A DNA stretch of 64,000 bases from Granulosicoccus antarcticus IMCC3135 (GCF_002215215.1 NZ_CP018632.1:7719863-7783862), one strand, 5' to 3'. Numbered from the stretch's first letter, positions 27,212-39,516 are shown. Translations and numbers: made by a program. Notes: a model not told the origin generated them from the sequence alone.

Positions 27212-28386
27212 GCGTGCCAGCACCCTCCTTCTGTCGCCTGCATCCGCCAGCTATTGTCTGCCCGCTGGGTAGCGAGCTGCCGCAGATCAGAGATGCCTTG
27301 TTTTCAGGTCGAGATGGTTTGCAGCAGAGTGATCGTTTCACTCCTGACATGCCGCAAATGCTGGGCTATGTGGATTCAGCCCTGCCTGATATCACGCTCT
27401 GGCCCGTCCACGAACGCTCCCGCAACAATGCTTTACTGTCCCTGGCACTGGACCGATTGATGCCGCAGATAGACCAATACCGGGATAGTCACCCGGAGGC
27501 ACGAATTGCCGTGGTCATGGGTACCAGTACCTCAGGCATCGGAGAAGCCGAACAAGCAATCAATCAGCTGGACAAGAACGGTGACTGGCCTGAAGAGTTT
27601 CATTATTCCAATCAGGAACTGGGAGCTCCGGCCCTCTTCATCAAGAAGCGCGCAAATCTACAGGGTCCTGCCTACACGATCAGTACGGCCTGTACCTCCA
27701 GTGCCAGAGCCCTGGCCAGTGCGCAGCGGCTGTTACAGGCCAATTTGTGCGATGCCGTCATAACCGGCGGTGCAGACAGCTTGTGTGGCTTGACCATTCA
27801 GGGGTTCAGATCGCTCGAGGCCGTCAGTGACAGCCAGTGCCGCCCTTTCGGTCAGGATCGCAACGGCATCAACCTGGGTGAGGCCGCTGTGCTGTTTCTG
27901 ATGACCGCTGAACCAGGTGGCATGCAACTTCTCGGTTATGGCGAAAGCAGTGATGCACATCACATCAGTGCCCCTGCACCCGATGGACACGGCGCCAGTG
28001 CAGCCATGCAGGCAGCCATAGACATGGCAGGTCTCAAGCCCGAAGATGTCGGCTATGTCAATTTGCACGGTACGGCCACTCGTTTGAACGACTCCATGGA
28101 AGCAACGGCCATGCAGCGTATCTTCGGCTCGTCAGTGCTCTGCAGTTCAACCAAAACACTGACCGGGCATACCCTGGGTGCCTGTGGTGCTCTGGAGGCC
28201 GCTTTTTGCTGGTTGGCACTGGAGAGCGGGCAGCTACCCGCACAACAGGCAGACTACAAGATAGATCCCAAGCTGCCGTCCCTGAATCTGACCCGAGGTG
28301 GCAAGTGGGAAGGGGATACCGCCATGAGCAATTCATATGCCTTCGGCGGCAATAACATCGCATTGCTGATAAAACGCAGCTCATGA
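27208..28386 (+). CDS. apeO: 3-oxoacyl-ACP synthase, KS partner of the chain-length factor
   Basis: A 392-residue thiolase-fold ketosynthase with the nucleophile cysteine in ISTACTSSARALAS, the histidine block VNLHGTATRLNDSMEA and TLTGHTLGACGALEA for the second histidine. All three catalytic residues are visible. It should pair with the ApeC-like protein to extend the polyene. ATG 27208 forms an ATGA overlap with the DUF3261 stop and gives normal length; the open frame from 27127 adds sequence that lies in the lipoprotein gene. Confidence 0.9.
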   Translation: MSVPAPSFCRLHPPAIVCPLGSELPQIRDALFSGRDGLQQSDRFTPDMPQMLGYVDSALPDITLWPVHERSRNNALLSLALDRLMPQIDQYRDSHPEARIAVVMGTSTSGIGEAEQAINQLDKNGDWPEEFHYSNQELGAPALFIKKRANLQGPAYTISTACTSSARALASAQRLLQANLCDAVITGGADSLCGLTIQGFRSLEAVSDSQCRPFGQDRNGINLGEAAVLFLMTAEPGGMQLLGYGESSDAHHISAPAPDGHGASAAMQAAIDMAGLKPEDVGYVNLHGTATRLNDSMEATAMQRIFGSSVLCSSTKTLTGHTLGACGALEAAFCWLALESGQLPAQQADYKIDPKLPSLNLTRGGKWEGDTAMSNSYAFGGNNIALLIKRSS

Positions 28387-28877
28387 CAATCATCGATTCT
28401 AGCGCCACTATCAAGATGCCTTGCTGCATCAAGCCCTACGTGCCGCACTCGGGCAGAATGTGCTTGCTCGACACTTTGTTGAAGACAAATGGCGAAGTTC
28501 TTGAAGCCGGCGTCGTACCCACCCTGCAAAGTCAGTTTGCCACGGATCAGGGAGTCCCGGGCTGGATCGGTCTTGAGTGGATGGCACAGGCCATCGCGGC
28601 CTGGTCAGGCGTACAGGCTCGTGCTGCAGGCAGAGCGCCTGCCATTGGATTTCTGCTGGGAACACGTCACTACGACTGCAAGCAACCGTGGCTGACACTC
28701 GGCGAACATTTCCGGATTCGCGTTGAACAGGATTTTCAGGCTGATAACGGCCTGGGATCATTTATCTGCAATATCTACGACAGCCGTTCGAATCAGATAG
28801 CCAGTGCACAGGTCAATGTGTTCCAGCCTGGACCCGATGACAACTTGCAACAAATTCAGGCACGAGGATTCCGATGA
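28383..28877 (+). CDS. apeP: 3-hydroxyacyl-ACP dehydratase of the APE cluster
   Basis: A 164-residue hotdog protein with YVPHSGRMCLLD (probable catalytic histidine) and VPGWIGLEWMAQAIAAWSG, the long central helix of FabA/FabZ-like dehydratases. It would remove water from beta-hydroxyacyl-ACP to create each double bond, probably together with the dehydratase domain fused to the ligase. ATGA overlaps link it to apeO and to the ketoreductase gene. Confidence 0.87.
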   Translation: MTIIDSSATIKMPCCIKPYVPHSGRMCLLDTLLKTNGEVLEAGVVPTLQSQFATDQGVPGWIGLEWMAQAIAAWSGVQARAAGRAPAIGFLLGTRHYDCKQPWLTLGEHFRIRVEQDFQADNGLGSFICNIYDSRSNQIASAQVNVFQPGPDDNLQQIQARGFR

Positions 28878-29599
28878 CAAACAGCATACTGGTGACCGGA
28901 TCAAGTCGAGGCATCGGCAAGGCCATCGCACTGCGGTTGGCCGCTGACGGGTTTACGGTGGTTGTTCACTGCCGTGAGCGCCGGACTGATGCCGATAGCG
29001 TCGCCAGCCAGATCAAGGATTCAGGTGGCGATGCTCGAGTATTGCAGTTTGACATCGGTGATACCGAGGCGGTCAATGCGGTTATCGAACAGGATATTGA
29101 ATCGCACGGCGCCTACTACGGCATTGTGTGCAATGCAGGCATGACGGCCGATGCTGCATTCCCCGCATTGACCAGCGATGACTGGCATGGGGTCATCAAC
29201 ACCAACCTGAACAGCTTCTACAATGTGGTCAAACCCGCAATAATGCCCATGATTCGACGTCGCAAGGCCGGCAGGATAGTGGCGGTCACGTCGGTCTCGG
29301 GTATCATGGGTAATCGTGGGCAGGTGAATTACAGTGCAGCCAAGTCGGGTCTGCACGGTGCTGTTCGTGCGCTGGCCATGGAACTGGCTGGTCGCCGGAT
29401 TACGGTCAATGCTGTAGCACCCGGCCTGATTGAAACGGATTTGCTGGATCCGGATATCATTGAACGAGCCATGCCAATGATTCCCATGAAGCGAATCGGT
29501 ACTGCGGACGAGGTAGCTGGCTCAGTAAGTTTTCTGTGTTCGTCAGATGCGGCTTATATTACTCGTCAAATTCTATCGGTAAATGGAGGTATGTGTTGA
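28874..29599 (+). CDS. apeQ: 3-oxoacyl-ACP reductase (FabG-like) of the APE cluster
   Basis: A 241-residue short-chain dehydrogenase. It has the NADPH motif TGSSRGIGKA, NAGMT, the catalytic serine in VTSVSGIMGN and the YSAAK pair (Y-x3-K). It reduces the beta-keto group of each extension step. The start forms ATGA with apeP. Its 3' end contains a GGAGG that can serve as the Shine-Dalgarno of the following ketosynthase gene. Confidence 0.93.
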   Translation: MTNSILVTGSSRGIGKAIALRLAADGFTVVVHCRERRTDADSVASQIKDSGGDARVLQFDIGDTEAVNAVIEQDIESHGAYYGIVCNAGMTADAAFPALTSDDWHGVINTNLNSFYNVVKPAIMPMIRRRKAGRIVAVTSVSGIMGNRGQVNYSAAKSGLHGAVRALAMELAGRRITVNAVAPGLIETDLLDPDIIERAMPMIPMKRIGTADEVAGSVSFLCSSDAAYITRQILSVNGGMC

Positions 29600-30858
29600 A
29601 TTTTCCTGCAATGCGTCGTGCGGACGGTGGACGCCGGGTCGTGGTCACTGGAATGGCCGGGATCTCCCCGATCGGTCAGGATTGGCCCAGCATTCGCGAG
29701 CGTCTTGAAGCCCTGCAGAATGGGGTACGCAAGATGCCGGAATGGGAAGTCATCGAAGGTCTCAACACGGCACTGGCAGCACCAGTGCCCGACTATGAAG
29801 TCCCTGCCCACTACACGCGCCGCAACCTTCGCAGCATGGGTCGTGCTGCCTGCATGGCCACAACCGCCACGGAACGCGCACTGGAGGATGCAGGTCTGTT
29901 AGGCGACCCCAGTCTGAAGGATGGAATGACTGGCATTGCCTACGGCGCCTCAGCCGGCGAGTCGGACGCCATCGCCGATTTTGGCAAGATGATCTTCAAC
30001 AATTCGACAGAAGGGCTTAGCGCCAACTCTTATATACGCATGATGTCGCATACATCGCCGGTCAATATCGGCGTATTTTTTGGTATCACCGGACGAATCT
30101 ACACCACATCCAGCGCCTGCACATCGGGTAGTCAGGGTATCGGCTATGCGTACGAGGCCATCCGGTTTGGCCGCCAGAACACCATGGTAGCAGGGGGCTG
30201 CGAAGAACTGACAGCTACTCAGGCTGCCGTATTCGACACATTGTTCGCCACCAGCACCAAGAACGACACGCCAGAACTGTCACCTAGCCCGTTCGACCGG
30301 GATCGTGATGGACTGGTGATCGGAGAAGGCGCCGGCACTTTGATTCTGGAAGAACTGGAAAAGGCACTCGAACGAGGCGCCACCATTCATGCCGAACTGG
30401 TCGGATTTGCCAGCAACAGTGACGGCAAACATGTCACTCAGCCACGCCCCGAGACCATGGAAAAAGCGATACGCATGGCTTTACTGGATGCGGGAATAGA
30501 AGCCGAACAGATTGGTTACATCAGTGCTCATGGCTCTGCCACCGATCGAGGCGATATTGCAGAAAGCCTGGCAACACATGCTGTCTTTGGCGAGCAGACG
30601 CCCATCAGCGCTCTGAAGAGCTTCATGGGGCATAGTCTGGGCGCCTGTGGGGGACTGGAAGCCTGGGTAGCCTTGGAGATGATGAACAATAATTGGTTTC
30701 ATGCAACAGCCAATCTCAACAACATTGATCCCAAATGTGCTCCACTGGACCATATTCGCGACGAAGGCCGGTCGCTGGATTGCGAGTATATAATGACCAA
30801 TAATTTCGCCTTTGGTGGAATCAATACATCGCTGATATTCAAACGCTGGAATGCATGA
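29596..30858 (+). CDS. apeR: 3-oxoacyl-ACP synthase, last gene of the APE cluster
   Basis: About 420 residues, FabF-like, with the nucleophile cysteine in SSACTSGSQGIGYA, histidines in ISAHGSATDRGD and GHSLGACGGLEA, and a well-kept FDRDRDGLVIGEGAG segment. It probably makes or supports priming and short-chain elongation alongside apeO. Start is unsure: TTG 29596 overlaps the ketoreductase stop (TTGA) and has GGAGG six bases upstream, while ATG 29611 is the first ATG just before the conserved VVVTGMAG. The former was chosen. Confidence 0.9.
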   Translation: MNFPAMRRADGGRRVVVTGMAGISPIGQDWPSIRERLEALQNGVRKMPEWEVIEGLNTALAAPVPDYEVPAHYTRRNLRSMGRAACMATTATERALEDAGLLGDPSLKDGMTGIAYGASAGESDAIADFGKMIFNNSTEGLSANSYIRMMSHTSPVNIGVFFGITGRIYTTSSACTSGSQGIGYAYEAIRFGRQNTMVAGGCEELTATQAAVFDTLFATSTKNDTPELSPSPFDRDRDGLVIGEGAGTLILEELEKALERGATIHAELVGFASNSDGKHVTQPRPETMEKAIRMALLDAGIEAEQIGYISAHGSATDRGDIAESLATHAVFGEQTPISALKSFMGHSLGACGGLEAWVALEMMNNNWFHATANLNNIDPKCAPLDHIRDEGRSLDCEYIMTNNFAFGGINTSLIFKRWNA

Positions 30859-30874
30859 TGTCGGGATTTATAAA

Positions 30875-30912
30875 TACGCAATGAATGCAGTTCAACATCA
30901 AATCATTGCGTA
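30875..30912. repeat. Perfect 10-bp inverted repeat after the APE cluster
   Basis: TACGCAATGA at 30875-30884 and TCATTGCGTA at 30903-30912 are exact reverse complements, 18 bases apart, 16 bp past the apeR stop. As RNA this makes a 10-bp stem with an 18-base loop. It lacks a GC-rich stem and U-run, so simple intrinsic termination is doubtful. Processing, an operator or a recombination site remain possible. Confidence 0.55.
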
Positions 30913-31027
30913 AGTCAGAAGCATGTAATGCCTCATATGAAACCCATGCACTGCCAGTCCGGGTTCGTAATCGCCAATCACTGCTAAGCTCAAGCTACTC
31001 AAGCCAAGCAACTCAAGGAGAGACTTA

Positions 31028-31471
31028 ATGCGAAAATTTCTGGTAACACTAACCATCGCCACCAGTATCTTGCTAGCTGCCGGCAATAGCCAGGCACGTG
31101 ACAACAAGCTGATGGTACCCATTGCCGATCTAATGGCAAAGGGTCAGACACAGGACAAGCTTGACCCTGAAATACGCCTGCTTTTCGCTGGCCAATCTTA
31201 TCCAGAACCCACAAGAAAATACGGCAACTTCGTCACCAACAAAAAGACAAACGCTTTCAACAAGAGTGACTCTGAAGCTTGCGACTGGGTCATGTTGTCA
31301 GCCCTGATTGCACTTCAGGACCGGGCTCGATCAGAAGGCGGCAACGCGGTAGTCAACATTGAAAGTTACTACAAGAAAGTTGTCATGGCATCGGCTACTG
31401 AATATGAATGCCATGCAGGCAATGTCATGGCAGGCGTAGCTCTGCGTGGCGATATCGTCAAATTACCCTGA
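31028..31471 (+). CDS. Small secreted protein, excinuclease-ATPase-like annotation family
   Basis: A 147-residue protein with a clean signal peptide (KFLVTLTIATSILLAAGNSQA) and AAGGAGA-like Shine-Dalgarno upstream. The mature part has SEACDWVMLSALIALQDRARSEGGNAVVNIES and a cysteine pair (C... and YECHAG). Related proteins are often named excinuclease ABC-like in databases, yet with a signal peptide they cannot act in DNA repair; the fold resembles small YbjQ-type alpha/beta proteins. The role is unknown. It lies 169 bp after apeR and just before the phosphopantetheinyl transferase. Confidence 0.72.
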   Translation: MRKFLVTLTIATSILLAAGNSQARDNKLMVPIADLMAKGQTQDKLDPEIRLLFAGQSYPEPTRKYGNFVTNKKTNAFNKSDSEACDWVMLSALIALQDRARSEGGNAVVNIESYYKKVVMASATEYECHAGNVMAGVALRGDIVKLP

Positions 31472-31527
31472 TTTCTGGCAAACGTCTGATTTCTGAAAGT
31501 ACACCGCATGGCCAGTTACGACTGGCC

Positions 31528-32187
31528 ATGCAGCAACTACCCGGCGGTCAGGATGCCGCTACTGCCTCATTCAAGTCTCGCCAGTTACTGAGCCAGTTAT
31601 CGACCAGCGCAGGAATTTTTCTCGAACCTGCAAACTGGTCAAAACGCGGCACCGGAAGACCACAACACCCCGATATGCCTGCCGGCTGGCACGCCAGCAT
31701 CAGCCACCGACAGGGACGAGTTGTAGCAGCCCTGGCTAATTGTCCGATCGGCATCGATCTGGAATTCTGGCAAGCTCGGCATACGACCCGTCTGAATGAT
31801 CTGATCGAGTTATTACCCGAGCCTGCCATACAGCAGCAAATCAGACAATCCGGCGATCCTCAACGCAGCTTCTACAAGGCCTATACATTACATGAAGCCT
31901 TGTACAAACTAGCCTCCGCCAATGGCCAGCCTGTCGAAGGTTTGTTCCAGACTCGTATCGCGGATATTCAGCCCCTCGGCAAGCACTTCGCCTGGCAGTG
32001 GGAAGACCCACAGTGGTCGCTCTCGATTGTTGCCAGTGAAGATGTAAGTATGGAGCTACCCTTGATGGCCCGCCATCATCAAATTGCATTGAAGCTTGAT
32101 CGTATATCCTGCCACCTGTCAGAGCAGCTTGCCCAATTACCCGCTCTCCGATCATTGCGCGTAGAGCCAACCTGTCCCCACGGATAG
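31528..32187 (+). CDS. 4'-phosphopantetheinyl transferase (Sfp/AcpT-type)
   Basis: About 219 residues with the superfamily motifs PAGWHASISHRQGRVV, GIDLE (Mg-binding aspartate and glutamate) and FYKAYTLHEALYKL, a variant of the W/F-x-x-K-E-A-x-x-K block in which the usual KE is replaced by KA, with E later. It would transfer phosphopantetheine from CoA to the two APE carrier proteins. The frame is open from ATG 31408 inside the preceding gene; ATG 31528 was chosen because no start codon lies between and the overlap would be long. The N-terminus is uncertain. Confidence 0.85.
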   Translation: MQQLPGGQDAATASFKSRQLLSQLSTSAGIFLEPANWSKRGTGRPQHPDMPAGWHASISHRQGRVVAALANCPIGIDLEFWQARHTTRLNDLIELLPEPAIQQQIRQSGDPQRSFYKAYTLHEALYKLASANGQPVEGLFQTRIADIQPLGKHFAWQWEDPQWSLSIVASEDVSMELPLMARHHQIALKLDRISCHLSEQLAQLPALRSLRVEPTCPHG

Positions 32188-32198
32188 AAAATAGACGC

Positions 32199-32229
32199 TT
32201 GACCTTCCAGTAACCGGAAGGTCTAAGCT
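32199..32229 (+). promoter_or_regulatory. CueR-type copper-responsive promoter of copA-cueR
   Basis: A -35 TTGACC at 32199-32204 and -10 TAAGCT at 32224-32229 are separated by 19 bp, the long spacer typical of MerR-family promoters. The spacer carries a palindrome, ACCTTCC at 32202-32208 and GGAAGGT at 32216-32222, close to the known CueR operator ACCTTCCnnnnnnnGGAAGGT. The product of the gene at 34767 is the natural regulator. Confidence 0.9.
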
Positions 32230-32258
32230 GGCCACACATTGAATAGTGGGCGGCCAGT

Positions 32259-34754
32259 ATGGACTCGAACAAATCGTATTTAATCGACATTGAAGGCATG
32301 AGTTGCGCATCCTGCGTGAATCGTGTGGAAAAGGCTATCAAGGCCGTGCCGGGCGTTGAAGAGGCGGTAGTCAACCTCTCAGCTGAGAACGTCGTGGTCT
32401 CGGGCAACGCTGATATCACAGACCTGCTCAAGGCACTGGACGAGGTGGGCTACCCTGCCCGCTCTGAGACGGTGGAGCTGGCCATTGGCAGCATGAACTG
32501 CGCCTCGTGTGTCGGTCGTGTGGAAAAGGCTGTGAAGGCCTTGCCCGGCGTACTCGAGGCTTCTGTCAATCTGGCAACAGAAAGCGCATCTGTGACATTC
32601 TTGCCGGGCATCTCCAGTCTCAGCGAGCTGACAGCCGTTCCAACCGCGCTGGGCTACCCTGCCACGCTCAAAGGCTCGGACCATCAGGATCGAGGCAAGC
32701 TCAAAGAGTTAGAGGCTCAACAGCTTAAACACATGACGCTTATCGCAGCGGTCTTGACGCTGCCCGTGTTTGTCATCGAGATGGGCGGCCACCTGCTACC
32801 GGCGTTTCATCAGTGGGTCGCCACAAACGTCGGTACCCAGACAAGCTGGATCCTGCAGTTTGTATTAACGACCCTTGTCATGGCCTGGCCCGGTCGGCGT
32901 TTCTACATGAAGGGCATTCCAGCCTTGCTCAAGAGGTCCCCGGACATGAACAGTCTGGTGGCATTGGGCAGTCTGGCGGCCTGGAGTTATTCGGTAGTTG
33001 CCACCTTTTTGCCCAGCCTGTTGCCAGCAGAATCCAGAGCCGTCTATTTTGAGGCAGCAGCCGTTATCGTGACGCTGATACTGTTGGGCCGCTTTCTGGA
33101 AGCACGAGCCAAGGGGCGTACCGGTCAAGCCATACAGGCTCTGCTCGGACTGCAAGCCAAGTCAGCTCATGTGGAACGCGATGGCCTCGTCAGCGAGATC
33201 TCCATCGACGACATCATCGAGGGTGACATCATTCATGTTCGTCCCGGTGAGAAGATACCGACCGACGGCAAGGTGTCCAGTGGCCAAAGCTACGTGGATG
33301 AAAGCATGATTACCGGCGAGCCAATACCCGTCGAAAAATCCTCCGGAACCGATGTGGTGGGCGGTACTGTGAATGGCACAGGCGCACTGGTTCTCACAGC
33401 CAGTAAGGTGGGTGCCGACACCATGCTTTCCCAGATAGTTCGTATGGTCGAACAAGCCCAGGGGGCAAAGCTGCCTATTCAGGATCTGGTTAATAGAATT
33501 ACCGGCTGGTTTGTTCCTGCGGTGCTCACGATAGCTTTGCTGACAACTCTGGTCTGGTTGTTTGTCGGTCCTGAACCGTCATTGACTCATGCGCTGATCG
33601 CTGGTGTCTCTGTTTTGATCATTGCCTGCCCCTGCGCCATGGGCCTGGCTGTTCCAACCTCCATCATGGTGGCGACCGGCCGAGCTGCGGAAATGGGCGT
33701 TCTGTTCCGCAAGGGAAGTGCCCTGCAGACACTACAAGGTGCAACCATCGTAGCACTCGATAAAACAGGAACCCTGACCCAGGGCAGACCGGAACTGACC
33801 GACCTGCACGTGGTTGAAGGAGTCGATGAGAGTTCGTTATTGAGTACCATTGCCGCCATTGAAGCACGCTCCGAACACCCGATTGCCCAGGCTATTGTCA
33901 GAGCTGCTCAGCAACGCAAACTAGAGCTTCCGACAGTCGATACATTTGATTCTGTGACCGGTATGGGTGTGACTGCTCAGGTATCAGGACAAACCATAAT
34001 CGTCGGTGCCGATCGCTTCATGATTGAATCGACCGTTGAACTTGGGGATCTTGAAATAGCGGGCAAGCGCTTTGCAGAGCAAGGTAAATCTCCTTTGTTT
34101 GTTGCTTTCGATGGCCAGATCAAAGCGGTATTGGCAGTCTCGGATCCAATCAAGAGCAGTACACCTGCAGCCATCAACGCGCTGCATGCCATGGGTTTGA
34201 AAGTTGCGATGATCACGGGTGACAATCAAGTTACCGCCAAAGGCATAGCGGCCCAGCTTGGTATCGATGAGGTGGTTGCCGAAGTATTGCCCGCCGGTAA
34301 AGTGAAGGCTATCGAAGCACTCTCAGCAGCACATGGCAAAGTGGCCTTTGTTGGTGACGGCATCAATGACGCACCAGCCCTCGCCGCTGCAGATATAGGC
34401 CTGGCCATTGGCACCGGTACTGATGTCGCCATCGAAAGTGCTGATGTTGTGCTGATGTCTGGAGATCTGCGAGGAGTAATCAATGCTATCGATCTGAGTC
34501 AGCGCACCATGACAAACATTCGCCAGAATCTTGTCTGGGCCTTCGGCTACAACGTCTTGCTGATCCCGGTTGCGGCAGGAGCGCTGTATCCGATCAACCA
34601 GATGACGCTGTCACCGATGTTGGCAGCTATTGCAATGACACTGTCCAGTGTCTTCGTCCTTGCCAATGCCCTGCGTTTACGCTGGGTTAAACCGCCCATG
34701 CAGGAGCCTCAGGATCATTCTGAACCTGCCATCACACTACAAACAGCTCATTAG
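32259..34754 (+). CDS. copA: Cu(I)-exporting P1B-type ATPase
   Basis: An 831-residue copper pump. Two N-terminal heavy-metal domains carry CASC motifs (GMSCASC and SMNCASC), followed by eight predicted membrane helices. The transmembrane metal site is C457-P-C459, the phosphorylated aspartate is D501 in DKTGT, and [17 protein letters not shown] marks the hinge. TITGEP is in the actuator domain. It exports Cu(I) from the cytoplasm to the periplasm. It is the first gene behind the CueR-type promoter, and cueR follows 12 bp later. Confidence 0.96.
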   Translation: MDSNKSYLIDIEGMSCASCVNRVEKAIKAVPGVEEAVVNLSAENVVVSGNADITDLLKALDEVGYPARSETVELAIGSMNCASCVGRVEKAVKALPGVLEASVNLATESASVTFLPGISSLSELTAVPTALGYPATLKGSDHQDRGKLKELEAQQLKHMTLIAAVLTLPVFVIEMGGHLLPAFHQWVATNVGTQTSWILQFVLTTLVMAWPGRRFYMKGIPALLKRSPDMNSLVALGSLAAWSYSVVATFLPSLLPAESRAVYFEAAAVIVTLILLGRFLEARAKGRTGQAIQALLGLQAKSAHVERDGLVSEISIDDIIEGDIIHVRPGEKIPTDGKVSSGQSYVDESMITGEPIPVEKSSGTDVVGGTVNGTGALVLTASKVGADTMLSQIVRMVEQAQGAKLPIQDLVNRITGWFVPAVLTIALLTTLVWLFVGPEPSLTHALIAGVSVLIIACPCAMGLAVPTSIMVATGRAAEMGVLFRKGSALQTLQGATIVALDKTGTLTQGRPELTDLHVVEGVDESSLLSTIAAIEARSEHPIAQAIVRAAQQRKLELPTVDTFDSVTGMGVTAQVSGQTIIVGADRFMIESTVELGDLEIAGKRFAEQGKSPLFVAFDGQIKAVLAVSDPIKSSTPAAINALHAMGLKVAMITGDNQVTAKGIAAQLGIDEVVAEVLPAGKVKAIEALSAAHGKVAFVGDGINDAPALAAADIGLAIGTGTDVAIESADVVLMSGDLRGVINAIDLSQRTMTNIRQNLVWAFGYNVLLIPVAAGALYPINQMTLSPMLAAIAMTLSSVFVLANALRLRWVKPPMQEPQDHSEPAITLQTAH

Positions 34755-34766
34755 GAGGATCACACG

Positions 34767-35159
34767 ATGAATATTGGAAGCGCATCAAAACAGTCGTCGA
34801 TACCATCTAAAACCATTCGCTACTATGAAGATGTCGGGCTTATCAAACCACTCAGAGACACCAATGGTTATCGTGATTTTAACGAACAGGATGTCCACAA
34901 GCTCAACTTTTTAGGGCGTGCTCGGGCTCTGGGCTTCACTATCGAAGATTGTCGTGGCCTCCTGGGACTCTGGGAAGACCATTCACGAGCCAGTGCTGAT
35001 GTGAAAGAAATTGCTCGAGGGCACTTGAGCCTTATCGATGCAAAAATAAAGGATCTGAGTGGCATGCGAGATACGCTCAGTCACCTGGTGGACACCTGCA
35101 ATGGCGATGAACGTCCCGGTTGTCCCATCATAGAAAAACTGGCTGGCAATGGCCTCTGA
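34767..35159 (+). CDS. cueR: Cu(I)-responsive MerR-family regulator CueR
   Basis: A 130-residue MerR protein: N-terminal winged helix SSIPSKTIRYYEDVGLIKPL, dimer helix and a C-terminal metal loop with CNGDERPGCPI, matching the C-x7-C copper site of CueR. It activates copA when Cu(I) binds. GGAGG lies just upstream of ATG 34767. Located downstream of its target, it would regulate its own expression. The gene ends before a strong hairpin. Confidence 0.94.
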   Translation: MNIGSASKQSSIPSKTIRYYEDVGLIKPLRDTNGYRDFNEQDVHKLNFLGRARALGFTIEDCRGLLGLWEDHSRASADVKEIARGHLSLIDAKIKDLSGMRDTLSHLVDTCNGDERPGCPIIEKLAGNGL

Positions 35160-35192
35160 TCTAGTGATCTGAGTTGCAATAGAGGCGGACAC

Positions 35193-35232
35193 AAAAAAGC
35201 CCGGACACCTGTAGAAGGTGGCCGGGCTTTTA
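35193..35232. terminator. Bidirectional rho-independent terminator
   Basis: A GC-rich stem AGCCCGGACACCT (35198-35210) pairs with AGGTGGCCGGGCT (35216-35228) with a small loop; a run of A precedes it and a run of T follows. It can therefore end both cueR transcription (plus) and ATP synthase transcription (minus). The convergent genes stop at 35159 and 35257. Confidence 0.93.
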
Positions 35233-35256
35233 GCTAACCGAATCGCTAAATCTAAT

Positions 35257-35676
35257 CTAGCGACGCAGCTTCTTGATGAACTGCAGCTGGGCAGATGCTT
35301 CAGCCAACTTGGCCTGAACAGCCTGGAAGTCAATTTCACCAGGTTGGGCGCCAGCTAGTGCAGCTTCAGCTTCTTCCTTGGCTTTCAATGCAGATGCCTC
35401 ATCCAGCTCCTCAGCACGCAAAGCAGTATCAGCCATGATCGTTACGATATGTGGCTGTACTTCCATGATGCCGCCAGAAACATAGATATCCAGCTCTTCA
35501 CCGTCATCAACAGGCTTTACCCGAATTTCACCCGGTTTGATACGAGTGATAAACGGTGCATGACCGGGCGCAATACCAACCTCACCCATCTGCGCCGAGG
35601 CGCTGACCAGTTTGGCTTCGCCACTCCAGATCTCTTTCTCAGCACTGACAATCTCAACTTTGAGAGAGGAGGCCAC
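35257..35676 (-). CDS. atpC: ATP synthase F1 epsilon subunit
   Basis: A 139-residue epsilon subunit: N-terminal beta sandwich (VEIVSAEKEIWSGEAKLVSASAQMGEVGI, APFITRIKPGEIRV) and a C-terminal helical hairpin rich in Ala, Glu and Gln. It links the gamma stalk to the c ring and limits wasteful ATP hydrolysis. It is the last gene of the operon, 2 bp after atpD, and the shared terminator lies just beyond it. Confidence 0.96.
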   Translation of the reverse strand: MASSLKVEIVSAEKEIWSGEAKLVSASAQMGEVGIAPGHAPFITRIKPGEIRVKPVDDGEELDIYVSGGIMEVQPHIVTIMADTALRAEELDEASALKAKEEAEAALAGAQPGEIDFQAVQAKLAEASAQLQFIKKLRR

Positions 35677-35678
35677 GA

Positions 35679-37965
<2,287 letters not shown>

Positions 37966-37971
37966 GAGTGC

Positions 37972-39516
37972 TTACCAGCTTCCGTTAGCCTTGAAAGCGT
38001 CCAGACCTTTTCTGAAAGCTGCCTGGATATCATCATTCCAGTCGCCAGACTCATTCACCTGGTCAAGGAGATCCTTAAGGTTCGAACGGAAGTTATCATG
38101 CATGGCTTCTTCGAAATCAACGATCTTGTTGACTGGAACATCATCAAGATAGCCTTCGTTTGCAGCAAACAATGAAACACCCATCTCACCGATAGACAGA
38201 GGCGCATATTGCTTCTGCTTCATCAGCTCGGTTACTCGCTGTCCACGCTCGATCTGCTTACGTGTAGTTTCATCAAGATCTGATGCGAACTGTGCGAATG
38301 CCGCCAATTCACGGTATTGCGCAAGTGCCAGACGAACACCACCACCCAGTTTCTTGATGATCTTGGTCTGCGCTGCACCACCAACTCGTGATACTGACAG
38401 ACCAGCGTTGATCGCTGGACGAATACCCGCGTTGAACAGATCCGTTTCGAGGAAGATCTGACCATCGGTGATTGAAATAACGTTTGTCGGTACGAAAGCA
38501 GATACGTCACCGGCTTGAGTTTCGATGATCGGCAGAGCCGTCAGTGAACCTGTCTTGCCTTTGACTGCACCGTTGGTGAACTTCTCTACATATTCAGCGT
38601 TAACTCGTGATGCACGTTCCAGCAGACGAGAATGCAGGTAGAAAACATCACCAGGATAAGCTTCACGACCTGGCGGACGACGCAACAACAGGGATACCTG
38701 ACGGTAGGCCCAGGCTTGCTTGGTCAGATCGTCATATACGATCAGTGCATCTTCGCCGCGATCGCGGAAGTATTCACCCATGGTGCAACCAGCATATGGC
38801 GCGATGAACTGCATGGCTGCAGAGTCGGCAGCGCCGGCCGCAACAATGATTGTATTCTCGAGAGCACCGTGCTCTTCAAGTTTTGCAACAACATTGGCAA
38901 TCGTGGATTGCTTCTGTCCGATAGCCACGTAGACACATTTGATGCCTGTGCCTTTCTGGTTAATGATGGCATCGATTGCAACAGCAGTCTTACCTGTCTG
39001 ACGGTCACCGATGATCAGTTCGCGCTGACCACGACCTACTGGCACCATCGCATCAATCGCTTTCAAACCAGTTTGTACCGGCTCATCAACAGATTGACGT
39101 TCGATTACACCAGGAGCGATTTTTTCAATAGGTGACGTTTGTGTAGCGTTGATCGGGCCTTTGCCATCAATTGGCTCACCCAGTGCATTTACAACACGTC
39201 CAAGCAGTTCTGTTCCGATCGGCACTTCAAGTACCTTTCCAGTACAACGAACCTTGTCGCCTTCTGTCAGATTTTCGTAGTTACCTAAAACAACCGCACC
39301 GACAGAGTCGCGCTCGAGGTTCAACGCCAGTCCGAAGAGGCCGTCGTCGAAAGCAATCATTTCGCCAGACAGTGCATCCGTAAGGCCGTGTATTCGTACA
39401 ATACCGTCATTCAAACTGACGATTGTGCCTTCAGTTCGTACGTTGGCAGCTGTATCGGTAGTACCGATTTTCTCCCGGATCAGGTCACTGATCTCGGATG
39501 GATTCAGTTGTTGCAT
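37972..39516 (-). CDS. atpA: ATP synthase F1 alpha subunit
   Basis: A 514-residue nucleotide-binding subunit with N-terminus [17 protein letters not shown], Walker [10 protein letters not shown], the [14 protein letters not shown] block and the alpha/beta signature [12 protein letters not shown]. It forms the F1 hexamer with beta. The gap of 77 bp to atpH is normal for this operon. Confidence 0.98.
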   Translation of the reverse strand: MQQLNPSEISDLIREKIGTTDTAANVRTEGTIVSLNDGIVRIHGLTDALSGEMIAFDDGLFGLALNLERDSVGAVVLGNYENLTEGDKVRCTGKVLEVPIGTELLGRVVNALGEPIDGKGPINATQTSPIEKIAPGVIERQSVDEPVQTGLKAIDAMVPVGRGQRELIIGDRQTGKTAVAIDAIINQKGTGIKCVYVAIGQKQSTIANVVAKLEEHGALENTIIVAAGAADSAAMQFIAPYAGCTMGEYFRDRGEDALIVYDDLTKQAWAYRQVSLLLRRPPGREAYPGDVFYLHSRLLERASRVNAEYVEKFTNGAVKGKTGSLTALPIIETQAGDVSAFVPTNVISITDGQIFLETDLFNAGIRPAINAGLSVSRVGGAAQTKIIKKLGGGVRLALAQYRELAAFAQFASDLDETTRKQIERGQRVTELMKQKQYAPLSIGEMGVSLFAANEGYLDDVPVNKIVDFEEAMHDNFRSNLKDLLDQVNESGDWNDDIQAAFRKGLDAFKANGSW

